Shown here: one piece after another, positions 1 through 9,370 of the stretch
Layout: each line of letters begins with the position of its first letter
Numbering within the stretch: the first letter of the stretch is position 1
Assembly (NCBI RefSeq): GCF_004295685.1
Contig: NZ_AP019368.1
Coordinates: 2,798,501 to 2,862,500 of the forward strand
Length of the DNA stretch: 64,000 bases
Reading direction: 5' to 3'
Origin: Fluviispira sanaruensis
GTDB lineage: Bacteria > Bdellovibrionota_B > Oligoflexia > Silvanigrellales > Silvanigrellaceae
The notes under the pieces: model-generated
The model's database searches: none
Told to the model about the DNA's origin: nothing
What the model saw: only the letters and a program-made list of their open reading frames with translations
Program-made: the position numbers and the translations under genes

Positions 1-3000
1 TGATGCTCAATACTGTAAAATTGTTTCCAATTATCTTCATTTTTATAATAATTGAAGCGAAATGCATCATGATGTTCTATCAATTTATTAATAGAACTTT
101 CTAACTTTATTATATCTAATTTTTCTGTAATTATGAGAAAAGATTGATTCCAATGATGAGCATTTGGAAATTCGTTAGAAAAAAACCATTTTTGTATAGG
201 CAACAGTTGAGATTCTCCTATTAACAGCCCTTGTTCATTTTTTACATTTATCAATTTATCATTGCTTAATATTTTATTAGCTAATATTTGAGCAATTTTT
301 TCAACATTTTTGTATTTAAAAATTTCTTTCACGCTAAGAGAAATTCCATATCTATTACGTAAACGAGCGACAATTTGGATACTAACAATACTATCTCCAC
401 CAATTCGAAAAAAATCATCACGAATGCCAACACTATCTTTTGGTAAACCAAAAACTTCTTCCCATATAGAGCAAATTTTATATTCAAGATCGTTATTTGG
501 CTTTATGTATTTTTCATTAATAAATAAATTCTCTTTAGGTAGAGCATTTTTATCTATTTTTCCACTTGAATTTATAGGTATTTCCTTGATAGGAATAAAA
601 AAATGTGGAATCATGTATTCTGGAATTTTTTCAGACAAAAATTGAAATAATTCATTCCCATCTATTTTATTTTTAGAAATATAGTAGCATACTAATTTTT
701 TATTAACAGAATCACTGTTCAAATCGTCAAGGCTTTTAGAAATAACAATTGCATTAATAATTTCACTATGAGCTAGGAGTGTATTCTCAATTTCACCAAG
801 TTCAATTCTAAATCCACGAATTTTAACTTGAAAATCATTTCTGCCAACATATTCAATATTTCCATCAGGTAAATAACGTGCTAGATCTCCAGTTCTATAA
901 ACGCGTGAATTTTTATTATTAAATTTTTCATCTTCTGATTGGAACGGATTTTTTATAAATTTTTCTTTAGTTAAATCATTTCTATTTAAATAGCCTCGAG
1001 CTAAATTTTCTCCACCAATGAATAATTCTCCTATTGCTCCAATCGGCATAGGTGATAAGTCTGAATCTAAAATATAGCCTTTATTATTATACGTTGGTTT
1101 ACCTATAATATTAACTTCATTTGCATTATTATAATGATAAATACTAAATTCAATAGTAGATTCTGTTGGTCCGTAGGCGTTTAACACAGTTATTCCATTA
1201 TTTAGATATTTATCAACAATTTCCTTATTAATTTTATCTCCTGCGACGGCAAGTAATTTCAGTTTTATAATATTTTCTTTGTTTAAAATGACGGGAGGTA
1301 AAACAGCAAAATCTATTTTATTAGCACTTATATATTCTGATAATATATTAATATCATTTCGCATTTCTTCGCCAACAAGATGCAAACAATGCCCATTTAA
1401 AATACTTATACATAATTCCCATACATGAGCATCAAAAATATAGTTAGCATATGCTAGTGTATTTATATATGAATTTTCAATATATAAATGAATTGTTTTA
1501 GCTCTTTCATTTGCTATATTTACCACTCCTTTGTGCTCTATTAAAACTCCTTTTGGTTTTCCTGTAGTACCAGAGGTATAAATGACATAGGCTAAATTAT
1601 TTTCTGTAATATCAATTGATGGGTTTATGTCTTTTTGGTTTTGCAACTTCCACTCTAATTCAGATGAATCTAGAGAGATTAATTTCAAAACAGATAGATA
1701 ATTTTTAATTTCAGAATTGAAGCAAAGTAAATTTTCTTCAATTCTTTTATTTGTTAAAATTAATTCCAATTTTGTATCTTCAAGAATATATTGAATTCTT
1801 TCTTTTGGGTATTTTGGATCAATAGGTACGTAAGCACATCCTGCTTTAAGAGTTCCTAATATACCAATATACATGTATTCACTTCGATCCAGGCAAAGAC
1901 CAATCATTGTTTCTGGTTTTAAATTAAAATTAGCTAAAAGATAATTAGCTAACTGATTAGATTTTTTATTTAATTCATAATAACTTAGAGAATTTTTTCC
2001 ATAAACCAAAGCTTTTTGCGAAGGATTCTTTTCTACAAAATCTTCAAACCTTTGAATAATTGTTTGCTCAATCGATTTTGTATTTTCGAAACTATTCCAA
2101 TTATTTATAATTTTATTATAGTCATTTTTATTCAAAGCAGAATATTTTTTTATATAGTTTTTATTTAATTCTTTATTATTGTATAATAAATCATTCACCA
2201 CTTCGTAATAAATATATTGGTAAGTTTCAATAAATTTCTTAATTAATTCTTGAGAAATGATTTTATTCTTATAATCTATTCTAAAATTTATTCCTTGACT
2301 TGTTGTTTCTATTTCGAAAATAAATTCGATTGTTAACGCAATATTTGAATTTTCCATAATTATTGATTTTATTCCGTCAATTTCTAATAATATATTTTGA
2401 AAATTTGCGCTTGAGAAACTTACATTAGTTAAATTTTTCTTGGTTTTTGAAATAAGTTCTTGTATAGGGAAATAGTTATTTCTAATTTTTTCATCCTTCA
2501 CAGATTTTAAAAATAATTTGGATTCATCAATAATTTCTTCGACTGTAATGTCATCATGAAAATTGAATGGTAGTAAATTAATGTTTACATTTGCTCCAAA
2601 TATTAAATCAGCCCCTTCCTTAATAGAAACCGGGTAAGAAATGCAAAAGTTTTTCTGCTTAGTATACTTAAAAATAGTTATTGCAAAAATAATTTTAGAA
2701 AATAGATATGGAGTTATAACATATTTCTTTTTGATTTCATACATTTTTGAAAAAATCTCTTTATTTAAAGAAAATTTAATTTCACTGATTCCAAAGTATT
2801 CTTGGATACTTCTTTCAATTTCTAGACTAGACTTTTCTTTTAAGCGCGGGTCTTTTAAAAATGAAGTGTCTATCGATTCACATTCTAATATATTTTTTTT
2901 CCAGAAATTTAAATAAGACTCTTTGTTTAAATTAAGTTCGTTATATAATTTGCCAGAGGTATTTAAAATATTTTCATATTGGCTTGATAAAGAAAATTTA

Positions 3001-3461
3001 TTATCTATATTTTCTGAGTTATAATATTTGATAATTTCGTTATAGTATTCTTTTGTGGACGCACCATCAACTAAGGCATGTTGAACCACATTAATAAATC
3101 TATATTTGTTATCCTTTATTTTAAATATTCCATATCTATATAAGGGCCCTTTTTCAAGATCAAACGGTTTCTCAATAAATGTATAAATATCATAATTATT
3201 ATGAATTTCTTCAAAATATTCTAATTCAGAAATTTCATTATTCTTCACCCAATAGAACTCTCCATTATTTTCTTCTATGTGGGAGTTTATAATATAGTAC
3301 TCTGAAATAAATTTTTTAATACTTTTCCTTAATTTATAAATATCCAAATTTCCTTCAAGTACCTGATCAAGAACCATGTGATAATCAGTACGAGATGGAT
3401 CTAGTTTCCATTCAAAATAAAATGTTTTTTGAAAAGGAGTTATTCTTACTTCTCTATTCAT
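1..3461 (-). CDS. Non-ribosomal peptide synthetase, C-A-PCP-E/C (3' end outside window)
   Basis: Large NRPS reading leftwards off the window; at least 1153 codons are present. Start ATG at 3461 follows AAGGA at a good distance. Domains in order: condensation (about 1-440; active-site motif is QHALVDG at 127-133, first His of HHxxxDG replaced, catalytic second His kept); adenylation (about 470-960; YTSGTTGKPKG, NAYGPTES, YRTGDLARY, GRNDFQVKIRGFR, NSSGKIDK all visible); carrier protein (FRIGGDSIVS, Ser near 1024); then a domain opening PIQKWFF...HHWNQS. PIQxWF plus HHWNQS is typical of epimerisation domains, so a D-amino acid may be made; a C domain cannot be excluded because its core lies outside. 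Specificity positions read by eye are D-A-W-V-A-A-A-I-E, resembling Phe-type codes (GrsA D-A-W-T-I-A-A-I-C). The N-terminal C domain is clearly paralogous to that of the NRPS at 41524-45537. Product unknown. Confidence 0.95.
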   Translation of the reverse strand, partial: MNREVRITPFQKTFYFEWKLDPSRTDYHMVLDQVLEGNLDIYKLRKSIKKFISEYYIINSHIEENNGEFYWVKNNEISELEYFEEIHNNYDIYTFIEKPFDLEKGPLYRYGIFKIKDNKYRFINVVQHALVDGASTKEYYNEIIKYYNSENIDNKFSLSSQYENILNTSGKLYNELNLNKESYLNFWKKNILECESIDTSFLKDPRLKEKSSLEIERSIQEYFGISEIKFSLNKEIFSKMYEIKKKYVITPYLFSKIIFAITIFKYTKQKNFCISYPVSIKEGADLIFGANVNINLLPFNFHDDITVEEIIDESKLFLKSVKDEKIRNNYFPIQELISKTKKNLTNVSFSSANFQNILLEIDGIKSIIMENSNIALTIEFIFEIETTSQGINFRIDYKNKIISQELIKKFIETYQYIYYEVVNDLLYNNKELNKNYIKKYSALNKNDYNKIINNWNSFENTKSIEQTIIQRFEDFVEKNPSQKALVYGKNSLSYYELNKKSNQLANYLLANFNLKPETMIGLCLDRSEYMYIGILGTLKAGCAYVPIDPKYPKERIQYILEDTKLELILTNKRIEENLLCFNSEIKNYLSVLKLISLDSSELEWKLQNQKDINPSIDITENNLAYVIYTSGTTGKPKGVLIEHKGVVNIANERAKTIHLYIENSYINTLAYANYIFDAHVWELCISILNGHCLHLVGEEMRNDINILSEYISANKIDFAVLPPVILNKENIIKLKLLAVAGDKINKEIVDKYLNNGITVLNAYGPTESTIEFSIYHYNNANEVNIIGKPTYNNKGYILDSDLSPMPIGAIGELFIGGENLARGYLNRNDLTKEKFIKNPFQSEDEKFNNKNSRVYRTGDLARYLPDGNIEYVGRNDFQVKIRGFRIELGEIENTLLAHSEIINAIVISKSLDDLNSDSVNKKLVCYYISKNKIDGNELFQFLSEKIPEYMIPHFFIPIKEIPINSSGKIDKNALPKENLFINEKYIKPNNDLEYKICSIWEEVFGLPKDSVGIRDDFFRIGGDSIVSIQIVARLRNRYGISLSVKEIFKYKNVEKIAQILANKILSNDKLINVKNEQGLLIGESQLLPIQKWFFSNEFPNAHHWNQSFLIITEKLDIIKLESSINKLIEHHDAFRFNYYKNEDNWKQFYSIEH

Positions 3462-3915
3462 AATTATTGTCCTTATTATATAAAGATTTATTTAAAATAA
3501 AATCTTGTAATTTTTTAATTAATATTTTCATATAGATCAGTTCCAAACAATTTTCAAGTTATGTGAGTGAGAGTTTATTTTATCTTAAAAAATTTAAAGT
3601 AACGAAGGAATCTTTAGAAAAAGGCTTGAAATTATACATAGAGTAGTACTCAGACATTGTCATATCAAAGAAATGCGAAACAATAATATAAATTTTATTG
3701 ATAACAATAAAAATGCATTTTTATATTGCATAAATATCTTGAATTTATTCAAGATATTTATGTTGCCAAGCTCAAATTTGTAAGTATAATGTCTGAAAAT
3801 TTAGTTTCACCTGCTATTCTCTTCTTTCATTAGTAAGAGAAGGCTGTCCGCTCAGGTATTTAGGTTTATAAAATTTTTCAGTCATAAAGTGATTTTAAGC
3901 AAGTGGAGACAAAAA
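3462..3915. other. Gene-free divergent intergenic region
   Basis: About 450 bases between the divergent NRPS and flavoprotein genes. All frames are short and closed by stops. It must hold the two divergent promoters, but I cannot pick convincing -35/-10 pairs. The only structured element is the perfect inverted repeat at 3729-3762. Confidence 0.5.
3729..3762. repeat. Perfect 15-bp inverted repeat, 4-nt loop
   Basis: CATAAATATCTTGAA at 3729-3743 is exactly reverse-complemented at 3748-3762, with TTTA between. There is no T-tract after either arm, and the two flanking genes point away from it, so it is not an obvious intrinsic terminator. It could be a regulator-binding palindrome for the divergent promoters or a small mobile-element relic. 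Confidence 0.8.
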
Positions 3916-5061
3916 ATGAATAAAGAAGTTTTTCATAGTGACATTGCTATTATCGGTGCAGGTGCTGTTGGCTTATCTTTAGCAGCAAATCTTGCAAAAA
4001 AATACCCACAAAAATCTGTTGCACTCCTTGAACGACATGATGGTTTTGGTAGGGAAATATCTTCACGTAATAGTGAGGTTATTCATGCTGGAATTTACTA
4101 TGGCAAAGAATCACTGAAAGCAAAATACTGTTTAAAAGGAAAGGATTTATTATATAATTTTTGTCGAGAATATTCAATTCCACATATTAAGTGCGGCAAA
4201 TATATTGTCAGTTCATCTGAAGAGCAAAATGATGCTTTATTTGAAATACAAAAAAATGCTGCTGAGAATGGAGTCTCGCTTGAATTGTTATCAGAAAAGC
4301 AACTGAGCAAGGAAACAAAATTAAGTCATTTTAAAAATGCTCTTTATTCGCCTGAAACAGGAATTTTTGATAGTCACAAATATATGCAAACGCTTGAAAG
4401 AATGGCACAGGAAAAAAACGTATTTCTTGCATATAAAAACTCTTTTAATAAAATTCTGGACATTAACAATGATGAGATTATATTTGAAGCTTATGATGAA
4501 AAACAAAATTACTTCTACATGAAGTGTCAATATTTTATAAATGCAGGAGGACTCTCCTCTGCCAAAATTGCCAATCAGTTTTATCCTCACGAAATTTATA
4601 AAAACAAAGCCTGTCGAGGACGTTATTACTCATTATCATCAAAATACAATAATTATTTTGATAAGCTTATTTATCCCATTCCCGATAATGACTGTGTTGG
4701 AATACATACAACCAATGAGCTCGATGGCAAAGTTAAACTCGGGCCCGACTCCGATTGGACATTTGCTGAGACATATGAAGCAAGTGACCCAAGCCTCTGC
4801 CAATTCTTTGCTAAGGAAGATGATGTGAAAGAACTCTTTTTTACTGAAGGTAAGAAATTAATTCCGTCACTTACTTTAAATGATTTGACACAGAATTATA
4901 TTGGCGTACGACCTAAACTATTTATAGAAAATCAACCAGAAGAAGATTTTAAAATCTTAAAGATTATAAATGGCAACACCCAAGCCATCCATTTGCTGGG
5001 TATTGAATCCCCAGGACTCACTTCTTCGTTAGCGATTGGGGATGATATTAAATTAGAATAG
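3916..5061 (+). CDS. lhgO: FAD-dependent L-2-hydroxyglutarate oxidase/dehydrogenase-like protein
   Basis: DAO-family flavoprotein of 381 residues, normal for LhgO, which oxidises L-2-hydroxyglutarate to 2-oxoglutarate and passes electrons to the membrane quinone pool. The N-terminal Rossmann motif AIIGAGAVGLSLAANLAKK binds FAD; the following SSRNSEVIHAGIYYG is characteristic of the LhgO branch, and the C-terminal end HLLGIESPGLTSSLAIG is the second FAD-contacting segment. I chose ATG 3916 (GGAGA six bases upstream) over an in-frame upstream start at 3889 that has no ribosome-binding site. It stands alone, 216 bases before the toxin gene. Substrate assignment rests on family resemblance only; related 2-hydroxyacid or amino-acid oxidases remain possible. 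Confidence 0.8.
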   Translation: MNKEVFHSDIAIIGAGAVGLSLAANLAKKYPQKSVALLERHDGFGREISSRNSEVIHAGIYYGKESLKAKYCLKGKDLLYNFCREYSIPHIKCGKYIVSSSEEQNDALFEIQKNAAENGVSLELLSEKQLSKETKLSHFKNALYSPETGIFDSHKYMQTLERMAQEKNVFLAYKNSFNKILDINNDEIIFEAYDEKQNYFYMKCQYFINAGGLSSAKIANQFYPHEIYKNKACRGRYYSLSSKYNNYFDKLIYPIPDNDCVGIHTTNELDGKVKLGPDSDWTFAETYEASDPSLCQFFAKEDDVKELFFTEGKKLIPSLTLNDLTQNYIGVRPKLFIENQPEEDFKILKIINGNTQAIHLLGIESPGLTSSLAIGDDIKLE

Positions 5062-5172
5062 AACTCCCATTTATTTAAATGATGATATTTTAATCAAAAA
5101 AAACCAATTTATTATTAATATTATAAAATCATTGATTTTTATATATAATTTTATTTATTTTATAAAATATAT

Positions 5173-5201
5173 TTGATTTTTACTTTATTTTGCATTATAT
5201 A
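5173..5201 (+). promoter_or_regulatory. Candidate sigma-70 promoter of the ADP-ribosyltransferase gene
   Basis: TTGATT at 5173-5178, a 17-base spacer, and TATATA at 5196-5201, about 77 bases before the ATG at 5278. In such AT-rich sequence chance matches are common, so support is moderate. Confidence 0.4.
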
Positions 5202-5277
5202 AAAAATGCCATGGCAAAATTAATTTTTCTTATAATTAAAAGTTATTTATTTAACTTAAATAAGGGATTTCATATTT

Positions 5278-7131
5278 ATGCCAACTTTAAAATATTTATT
5301 TATACAATACTTTGCCCGAATAATTGCCATTAAAAAAGGCAAAGAAAAATTAATCTTCTGCTTTTCTATCCTCACTCTTCACTCATTTTCAGTCAGAGCA
5401 AACGAAATATCTGCGAATATTCCAGAACGTGTTTACAGATCCACACCCAGTAAGCCAGATAAAGTTTTTTCACAGGGTTTTCAGCGCTCACGGAATGAGC
5501 ATACAGATTTATCAAGACATATTAATGGTGAAACTCAAGATGCTAGCGGCTTGATCAGTACAACATCAAGCATACAATATGCTTTTGATTATGCCGAAAG
5601 TTATGCTATGGGATGGTGGCGTGTTTCAGAGTTTTTTGTCTATGAAATTATTCCTGACGAAAATTTTGTCAGCGTCAGCAACACTTATTATCGAACTCTC
5701 CGTAACGAAACAGAAAGTGCTGCAAGAACTCAACTTGTGGAACAGCAATATACTTTTACGCGAGAAGATGAATACAGCGCTCTTTTTACGATTCCTCCAG
5801 AAAGAGTTATTGCGGCAACTCGCTTTGAATTTGATCGTGCTCTTAGAAGATTTACCCAACGCGAGAGAATCATAAATACGATTACCCGCGAGAATGAACA
5901 CTCTCCACAATTGCAGGCAGCCATTCATCCAAACACATATTCTTTAGGAACTTTAGGAAATAGACAGTTTACTTATAACGGTATTTCATCGGGTTTCGCT
6001 TGCGTTGAACATACACAATCCTCTTCTTTCTCGATGAGAAAAAAAAGAAGCGCAATTAAAAACAGAATCTGTCCTTTGACACAGCTTCAGGTATTAGAAG
6101 CTCTCGAAGAGCCAGAAAAATTCTTAACAAGAAAATCTTTAAAAATTGCAGCTTCTGTTGATGGATATACTTACTGTCTTACAACTTATGAAAATTATAT
6201 TTACTTAGATTATAAATGCAAAACGCCTCAAAAATGGAACTATACAGAGTTTGGTCAATTTATTTCAGAAATCAATGATGGAAAAAACCAGCAATACTAT
6301 TGTATGACTGCACCACAAGATGATTCCGCCGAAGATTATGCAAGAATGCAAATTTGCGATCTTAATAACGACAAACAAATATGGAAAATTAAAAAAACTG
6401 AAAATGGTAATTCATTGATCTTTTCCTCAAATGGTTATGTTCTTTCAAGCTATAAAGAATATGCATATCTTAGAAAAAACTTTAAGGAAAACATGGCCAT
6501 TAAATTAATGAATGCAAGCATGTTAAAAGAAAAACAAGCCAATGCACTCATACAATTTTCTGTAGATCCCCTGCAAATAAAAGATAAATATATTTTATAT
6601 CCAACTTCAAATGGAAATGCTTATTTAGAAGTTGCAAGTTCACTTGTAAATTATACAAACTATTATAACGCTCACAATAACGCTTTATTCTCAAGTTATG
6701 GAAATAAAAATGCAGGACCTCAGGTTTGCTATTTTTCCTCTTTGTTAAGAGAAGGAGGAACTTCATGGGGCTGGGTGAAAGATGAATATTGTTCAACAAA
6801 AGGAAAAATGAAGAATGAACTCAGATGGATATTTGGCAAAAATGCAGTTACTCATAACGCCTATTCTTTATATGATATTGCTGACAATATCCTTCGTATA
6901 GATGATATCACTGGTTCAAAAAATAGATATTACGCATACACTGCTTTTAAATATTGGCCTGATAGTGATTCATTTGTAGAATTTTTTAATCTTACAGATA
7001 TTCCTAAACTATATGCTGATACTTATAATAGTTCAGACTTATTTAATCCCAGCAAAGAACAAAGGTTATCATATGCATTTTCTGTGATCAAAGAAAAATA
7101 TAAAACAAAAATTCATAAATTATTGGACTAG
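5278..7131 (+). CDS. Exported pertussis-toxin-S1-like ADP-ribosyltransferase with lectin-like C-terminus
   Basis: 617-residue secreted protein; hydrophobic signal around residues 24-38, likely cleaved after VRA (41). Residues 50-185 carry the R-S-E class ADP-ribosyltransferase signature: VYRSTPSKPDKVFSQGF (R54; compare PT S1 VYRYDSRPPEDVFQNGF), an active-site-region His in SRHINGET (H81), the STS-type strand GLISTTSS (94-96), and EDEYSALFTIPPERV (E165), matching SEYLAHRRIPPENI of S1. RKKR at 254-257 is a possible processing site. From about 290 on there are Cys-rich segments with QKW (318-320) and QIW (367-369), resembling ricin-type beta-trefoil repeats, which would serve receptor binding. 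Known relatives modify host G proteins; target here unknown. Monocistronic; weak AAGGGA ribosome-binding site. All three catalytic elements are intact, so activity is plausible. Confidence 0.88.
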   Translation: MPTLKYLFIQYFARIIAIKKGKEKLIFCFSILTLHSFSVRANEISANIPERVYRSTPSKPDKVFSQGFQRSRNEHTDLSRHINGETQDASGLISTTSSIQYAFDYAESYAMGWWRVSEFFVYEIIPDENFVSVSNTYYRTLRNETESAARTQLVEQQYTFTREDEYSALFTIPPERVIAATRFEFDRALRRFTQRERIINTITRENEHSPQLQAAIHPNTYSLGTLGNRQFTYNGISSGFACVEHTQSSSFSMRKKRSAIKNRICPLTQLQVLEALEEPEKFLTRKSLKIAASVDGYTYCLTTYENYIYLDYKCKTPQKWNYTEFGQFISEINDGKNQQYYCMTAPQDDSAEDYARMQICDLNNDKQIWKIKKTENGNSLIFSSNGYVLSSYKEYAYLRKNFKENMAIKLMNASMLKEKQANALIQFSVDPLQIKDKYILYPTSNGNAYLEVASSLVNYTNYYNAHNNALFSSYGNKNAGPQVCYFSSLLREGGTSWGWVKDEYCSTKGKMKNELRWIFGKNAVTHNAYSLYDIADNILRIDDITGSKNRYYAYTAFKYWPDSDSFVEFFNLTDIPKLYADTYNSSDLFNPSKEQRLSYAFSVIKEKYKTKIHKLLD

Positions 7132-7260
7132 TTTTTTTGATCACTTAAAAAATTTCACTTACCAATAATAAATCATAAACTTATTTTCACTGAAATTATA
7201 TTGACTAAATTTAACATATTTTGTAATAAAATTTTATGGAATTAAAATAAGGAAATAAAT

Positions 7261-7425
7261 ATGAACTTAGCAATTGATTTTTCTAAAACTGCACAAGATT
7301 ATGCAAAACATCGAGTTGGTTTTCCAAGTGCACTGATTGCCCGATTAAAGCCTTTTTCCATTGGGATAAAGGGACAAAATGTATTAGATATTGGGACATC
7401 ACTTACACCCACACTAATAACGTAA
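7261..7425 (+). pseudogene. Truncated SAM-dependent methyltransferase (5' fragment)
   Basis: ATG at 7261 with AAGGAAAT upstream opens a 54-codon frame whose start (FSKTAQDYAKHRVGFP) and NVLDIGT motif match the N-terminus of class I methyltransferases; the SAM-binding loop is then lost at about 7396. The rest of the gene is missing and unrelated sequence on the opposite strand follows. Non-functional. Confidence 0.7.
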
Positions 7426-7649
7426 CCAATGCTATCTCCACTGAACTCCCTACCATTATAAACTTTTCCTTTCACTGCACTGATGGCGAATTCATGGACA
7501 AAAGGCAATTCACAAACCGATGGAGCTTCAACAAATTTTCCACATTCAGGTTTTAATAAAAAGAAACCTGTATAAATTTTAGGTTTCGCCAAATATTTTT
7601 TCTCAAATACCTGTTCAGCTTTAAGCTCCTTATTATCCGCAAATATAAA
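7397..7649 (-). pseudogene. Fragment of an unrecognised protein
   Basis: Open minus-strand frame without a start: a stop lies just upstream at 7650-7652 and the frame runs into the methyltransferase fragment at its 3' end. It reads like real protein (FADNKELKAEQVFEKKY, then FFLLKPECGKFVEAPSVCEL), with proline, cysteine and balanced composition, but I do not recognise the family. Probably the middle of a deleted gene; the two fragments mark a recombination or deletion junction. Confidence 0.5.
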
Positions 7650-7684
7650 TTAAAGAAAAAAATATATGGGTTACCAATTTTCTA

Positions 7685-9274
7685 TTAATTTCTATTTTTT
7701 GATTTTGCGCCTGAACTTGGACTTGCAGCGCTATAAAATAAAAAGGAATAATCGGACGCAAACGGAGCTGTGCTACTCTTATTTGAATTAACTTGTTTAT
7801 TATTTTTTAATTGCAATAAATGCAGAATTTCGTTTGAAACTGATTTTAATTTATTTGCATTTGAACTTTGACTGCTTGGCATCTTTAAACTTGCATTTTG
7901 GTGACAAAATAAACAGGTTTTTGTTTGCTGAAAGTATGTTTCTAAGGTCGTATTTGCAACAGTCGTATTGGCAGGATCGGGTTGTTGATTACCATCTGGT
8001 AAAGGAATTCTTGCCCCAGGCTCAATCACTTCAGGACTGTTTGCCCAGACAACATTGACCAATTGGTAATTCAGAAATACGGAATTTGGATTAGCTTGTG
8101 CAATTACATTTTTCTGAACCCATGCATTCAAACCAGCAACGTTATTAGTAGAATCACTTGGAATAGGAGTTAAACGGACAACTTGTATAGGTGCATCATA
8201 AGGATCTTTAGGATAATTTGGGAAATAGGGATTTTGTGGAGTCGCACTTGCTGGTTGTGCATTTGGAGCACATTGATAATGATCTGTTTTTGGATCACAG
8301 TTTAAATTATAAAAAGTATACCAAGCAAGCATATTCTGTTTATTTGCATTGGGTGCATTGTTTATATGTTCAAACGTTGCCCAAATAAATTGGGGAGAGC
8401 GTTTGGTTTTATGAATAATATGCAAGCCCGTCAGCCCTACTGTCACTTCTTTAGGATTTTTTTCGTTTGGATAACTTACAATAGCTTTAGAAATTTTATA
8501 ATAAGGCCAGGTTTTTGGATCAGGGAGTTCAACCCACGAAGCTTTTAATTCTATCGCACCTATCTTTCCATATTGTGAAAAAGTTGCTGAACCGTCGGGT
8601 AAGTTTATACCTTGAGTCGTAACAAATTTTTGTTGAACTTGTGCATTATAAAGTTGATTATCATTGATATAATTAAACTCATCTTGATTCACCCGTATTT
8701 CATACAACGCAAGTTTTCCTGCTTGTGAAGTTATCCATGAATTATTTGTTCCGGCTTGCCCAAATTCATTTAAATTTAACACTTCCGCATTATTTGCTGC
8801 TTTAGAAATGGAAGCCATGACTTTAAAACCATGCTTGGAAGTTTTTGCCATTGATTTTAATTTACTCTTCCATTGCTGAGGCAATGCCTGTTGACTGCAC
8901 CAAGGAGCGGGTTTCTGTGCCTGAGCCAAGAATATTTCAGCGGCTTCTTTATATGTTTCCCACACAACAGGTGCTGTATTATTCGCTTTGCCAAAATCAC
9001 TCGCTTTTACAGAATTATCTGCAGCACATGTACTTGTATCTGCAACCCAATTTAAAGCAAGAAATTGTTGCCAAGCAAAACAGTTTGCATTTGCTTGGGA
9101 GTTTGGCACCCCCATATCGGTAGGAATTGTAGAATTTAATTGTGGAGGCGCTGAGCAATTTCCAGGCACACTTCCTTGAGCGTATGCTTTAAATGATAAA
9201 AAATTATTTGAGGATAATATATAAGAAAAAATGAATACTAATAAAACGTTTATTCGTAAATAATAAATTTTCAT
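7685..9274 (-). CDS. Exported protein with one CxxCH haem-c motif
   Basis: 529-residue secreted or periplasmic protein. The start is ATG 9274, with AGGAG nine bases upstream; an in-frame TTG at 9292 lies inside the ribosome-binding site. The signal peptide covers about residues 1-33 (ends FKAYAQG). The N-terminal part (FAWQQFLALNWVA, later VVWETYKEAAEIFL) recurs, as I recall it, in large uncharacterised bacterial proteins. Near the C-terminus CLFCH (Cys about 454) is a single c-type haem attachment site. The tail is Ser/Asn-rich. It is the second gene of a unit with the 654-residue protein 96 bases upstream. Likely an electron-transfer or redox partner; no enzymatic activity can be assigned from sequence. 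Confidence 0.8.
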   Translation of the reverse strand: MKIYYLRINVLLVFIFSYILSSNNFLSFKAYAQGSVPGNCSAPPQLNSTIPTDMGVPNSQANANCFAWQQFLALNWVADTSTCAADNSVKASDFGKANNTAPVVWETYKEAAEIFLAQAQKPAPWCSQQALPQQWKSKLKSMAKTSKHGFKVMASISKAANNAEVLNLNEFGQAGTNNSWITSQAGKLALYEIRVNQDEFNYINDNQLYNAQVQQKFVTTQGINLPDGSATFSQYGKIGAIELKASWVELPDPKTWPYYKISKAIVSYPNEKNPKEVTVGLTGLHIIHKTKRSPQFIWATFEHINNAPNANKQNMLAWYTFYNLNCDPKTDHYQCAPNAQPASATPQNPYFPNYPKDPYDAPIQVVRLTPIPSDSTNNVAGLNAWVQKNVIAQANPNSVFLNYQLVNVVWANSPEVIEPGARIPLPDGNQQPDPANTTVANTTLETYFQQTKTCLFCHQNASLKMPSSQSSNANKLKSVSNEILHLLQLKNNKQVNSNKSSTAPFASDYSFLFYSAASPSSGAKSKNRN

Positions 9275-9370
9275 TAATTTATTTCTCCTCAAAAATTAAA
9301 ACTAAAAAAATATTAATTTGGACAAATTTTCTCACATATTTTTATTTATTCTTTTAAAAATTTTAGAGCG

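Noticed and set aside
4098..4590. Minus-strand frames inside the flavoprotein gene
   Set aside because: No start signals and no protein-like motifs; the plus strand has a complete LhgO-type protein.
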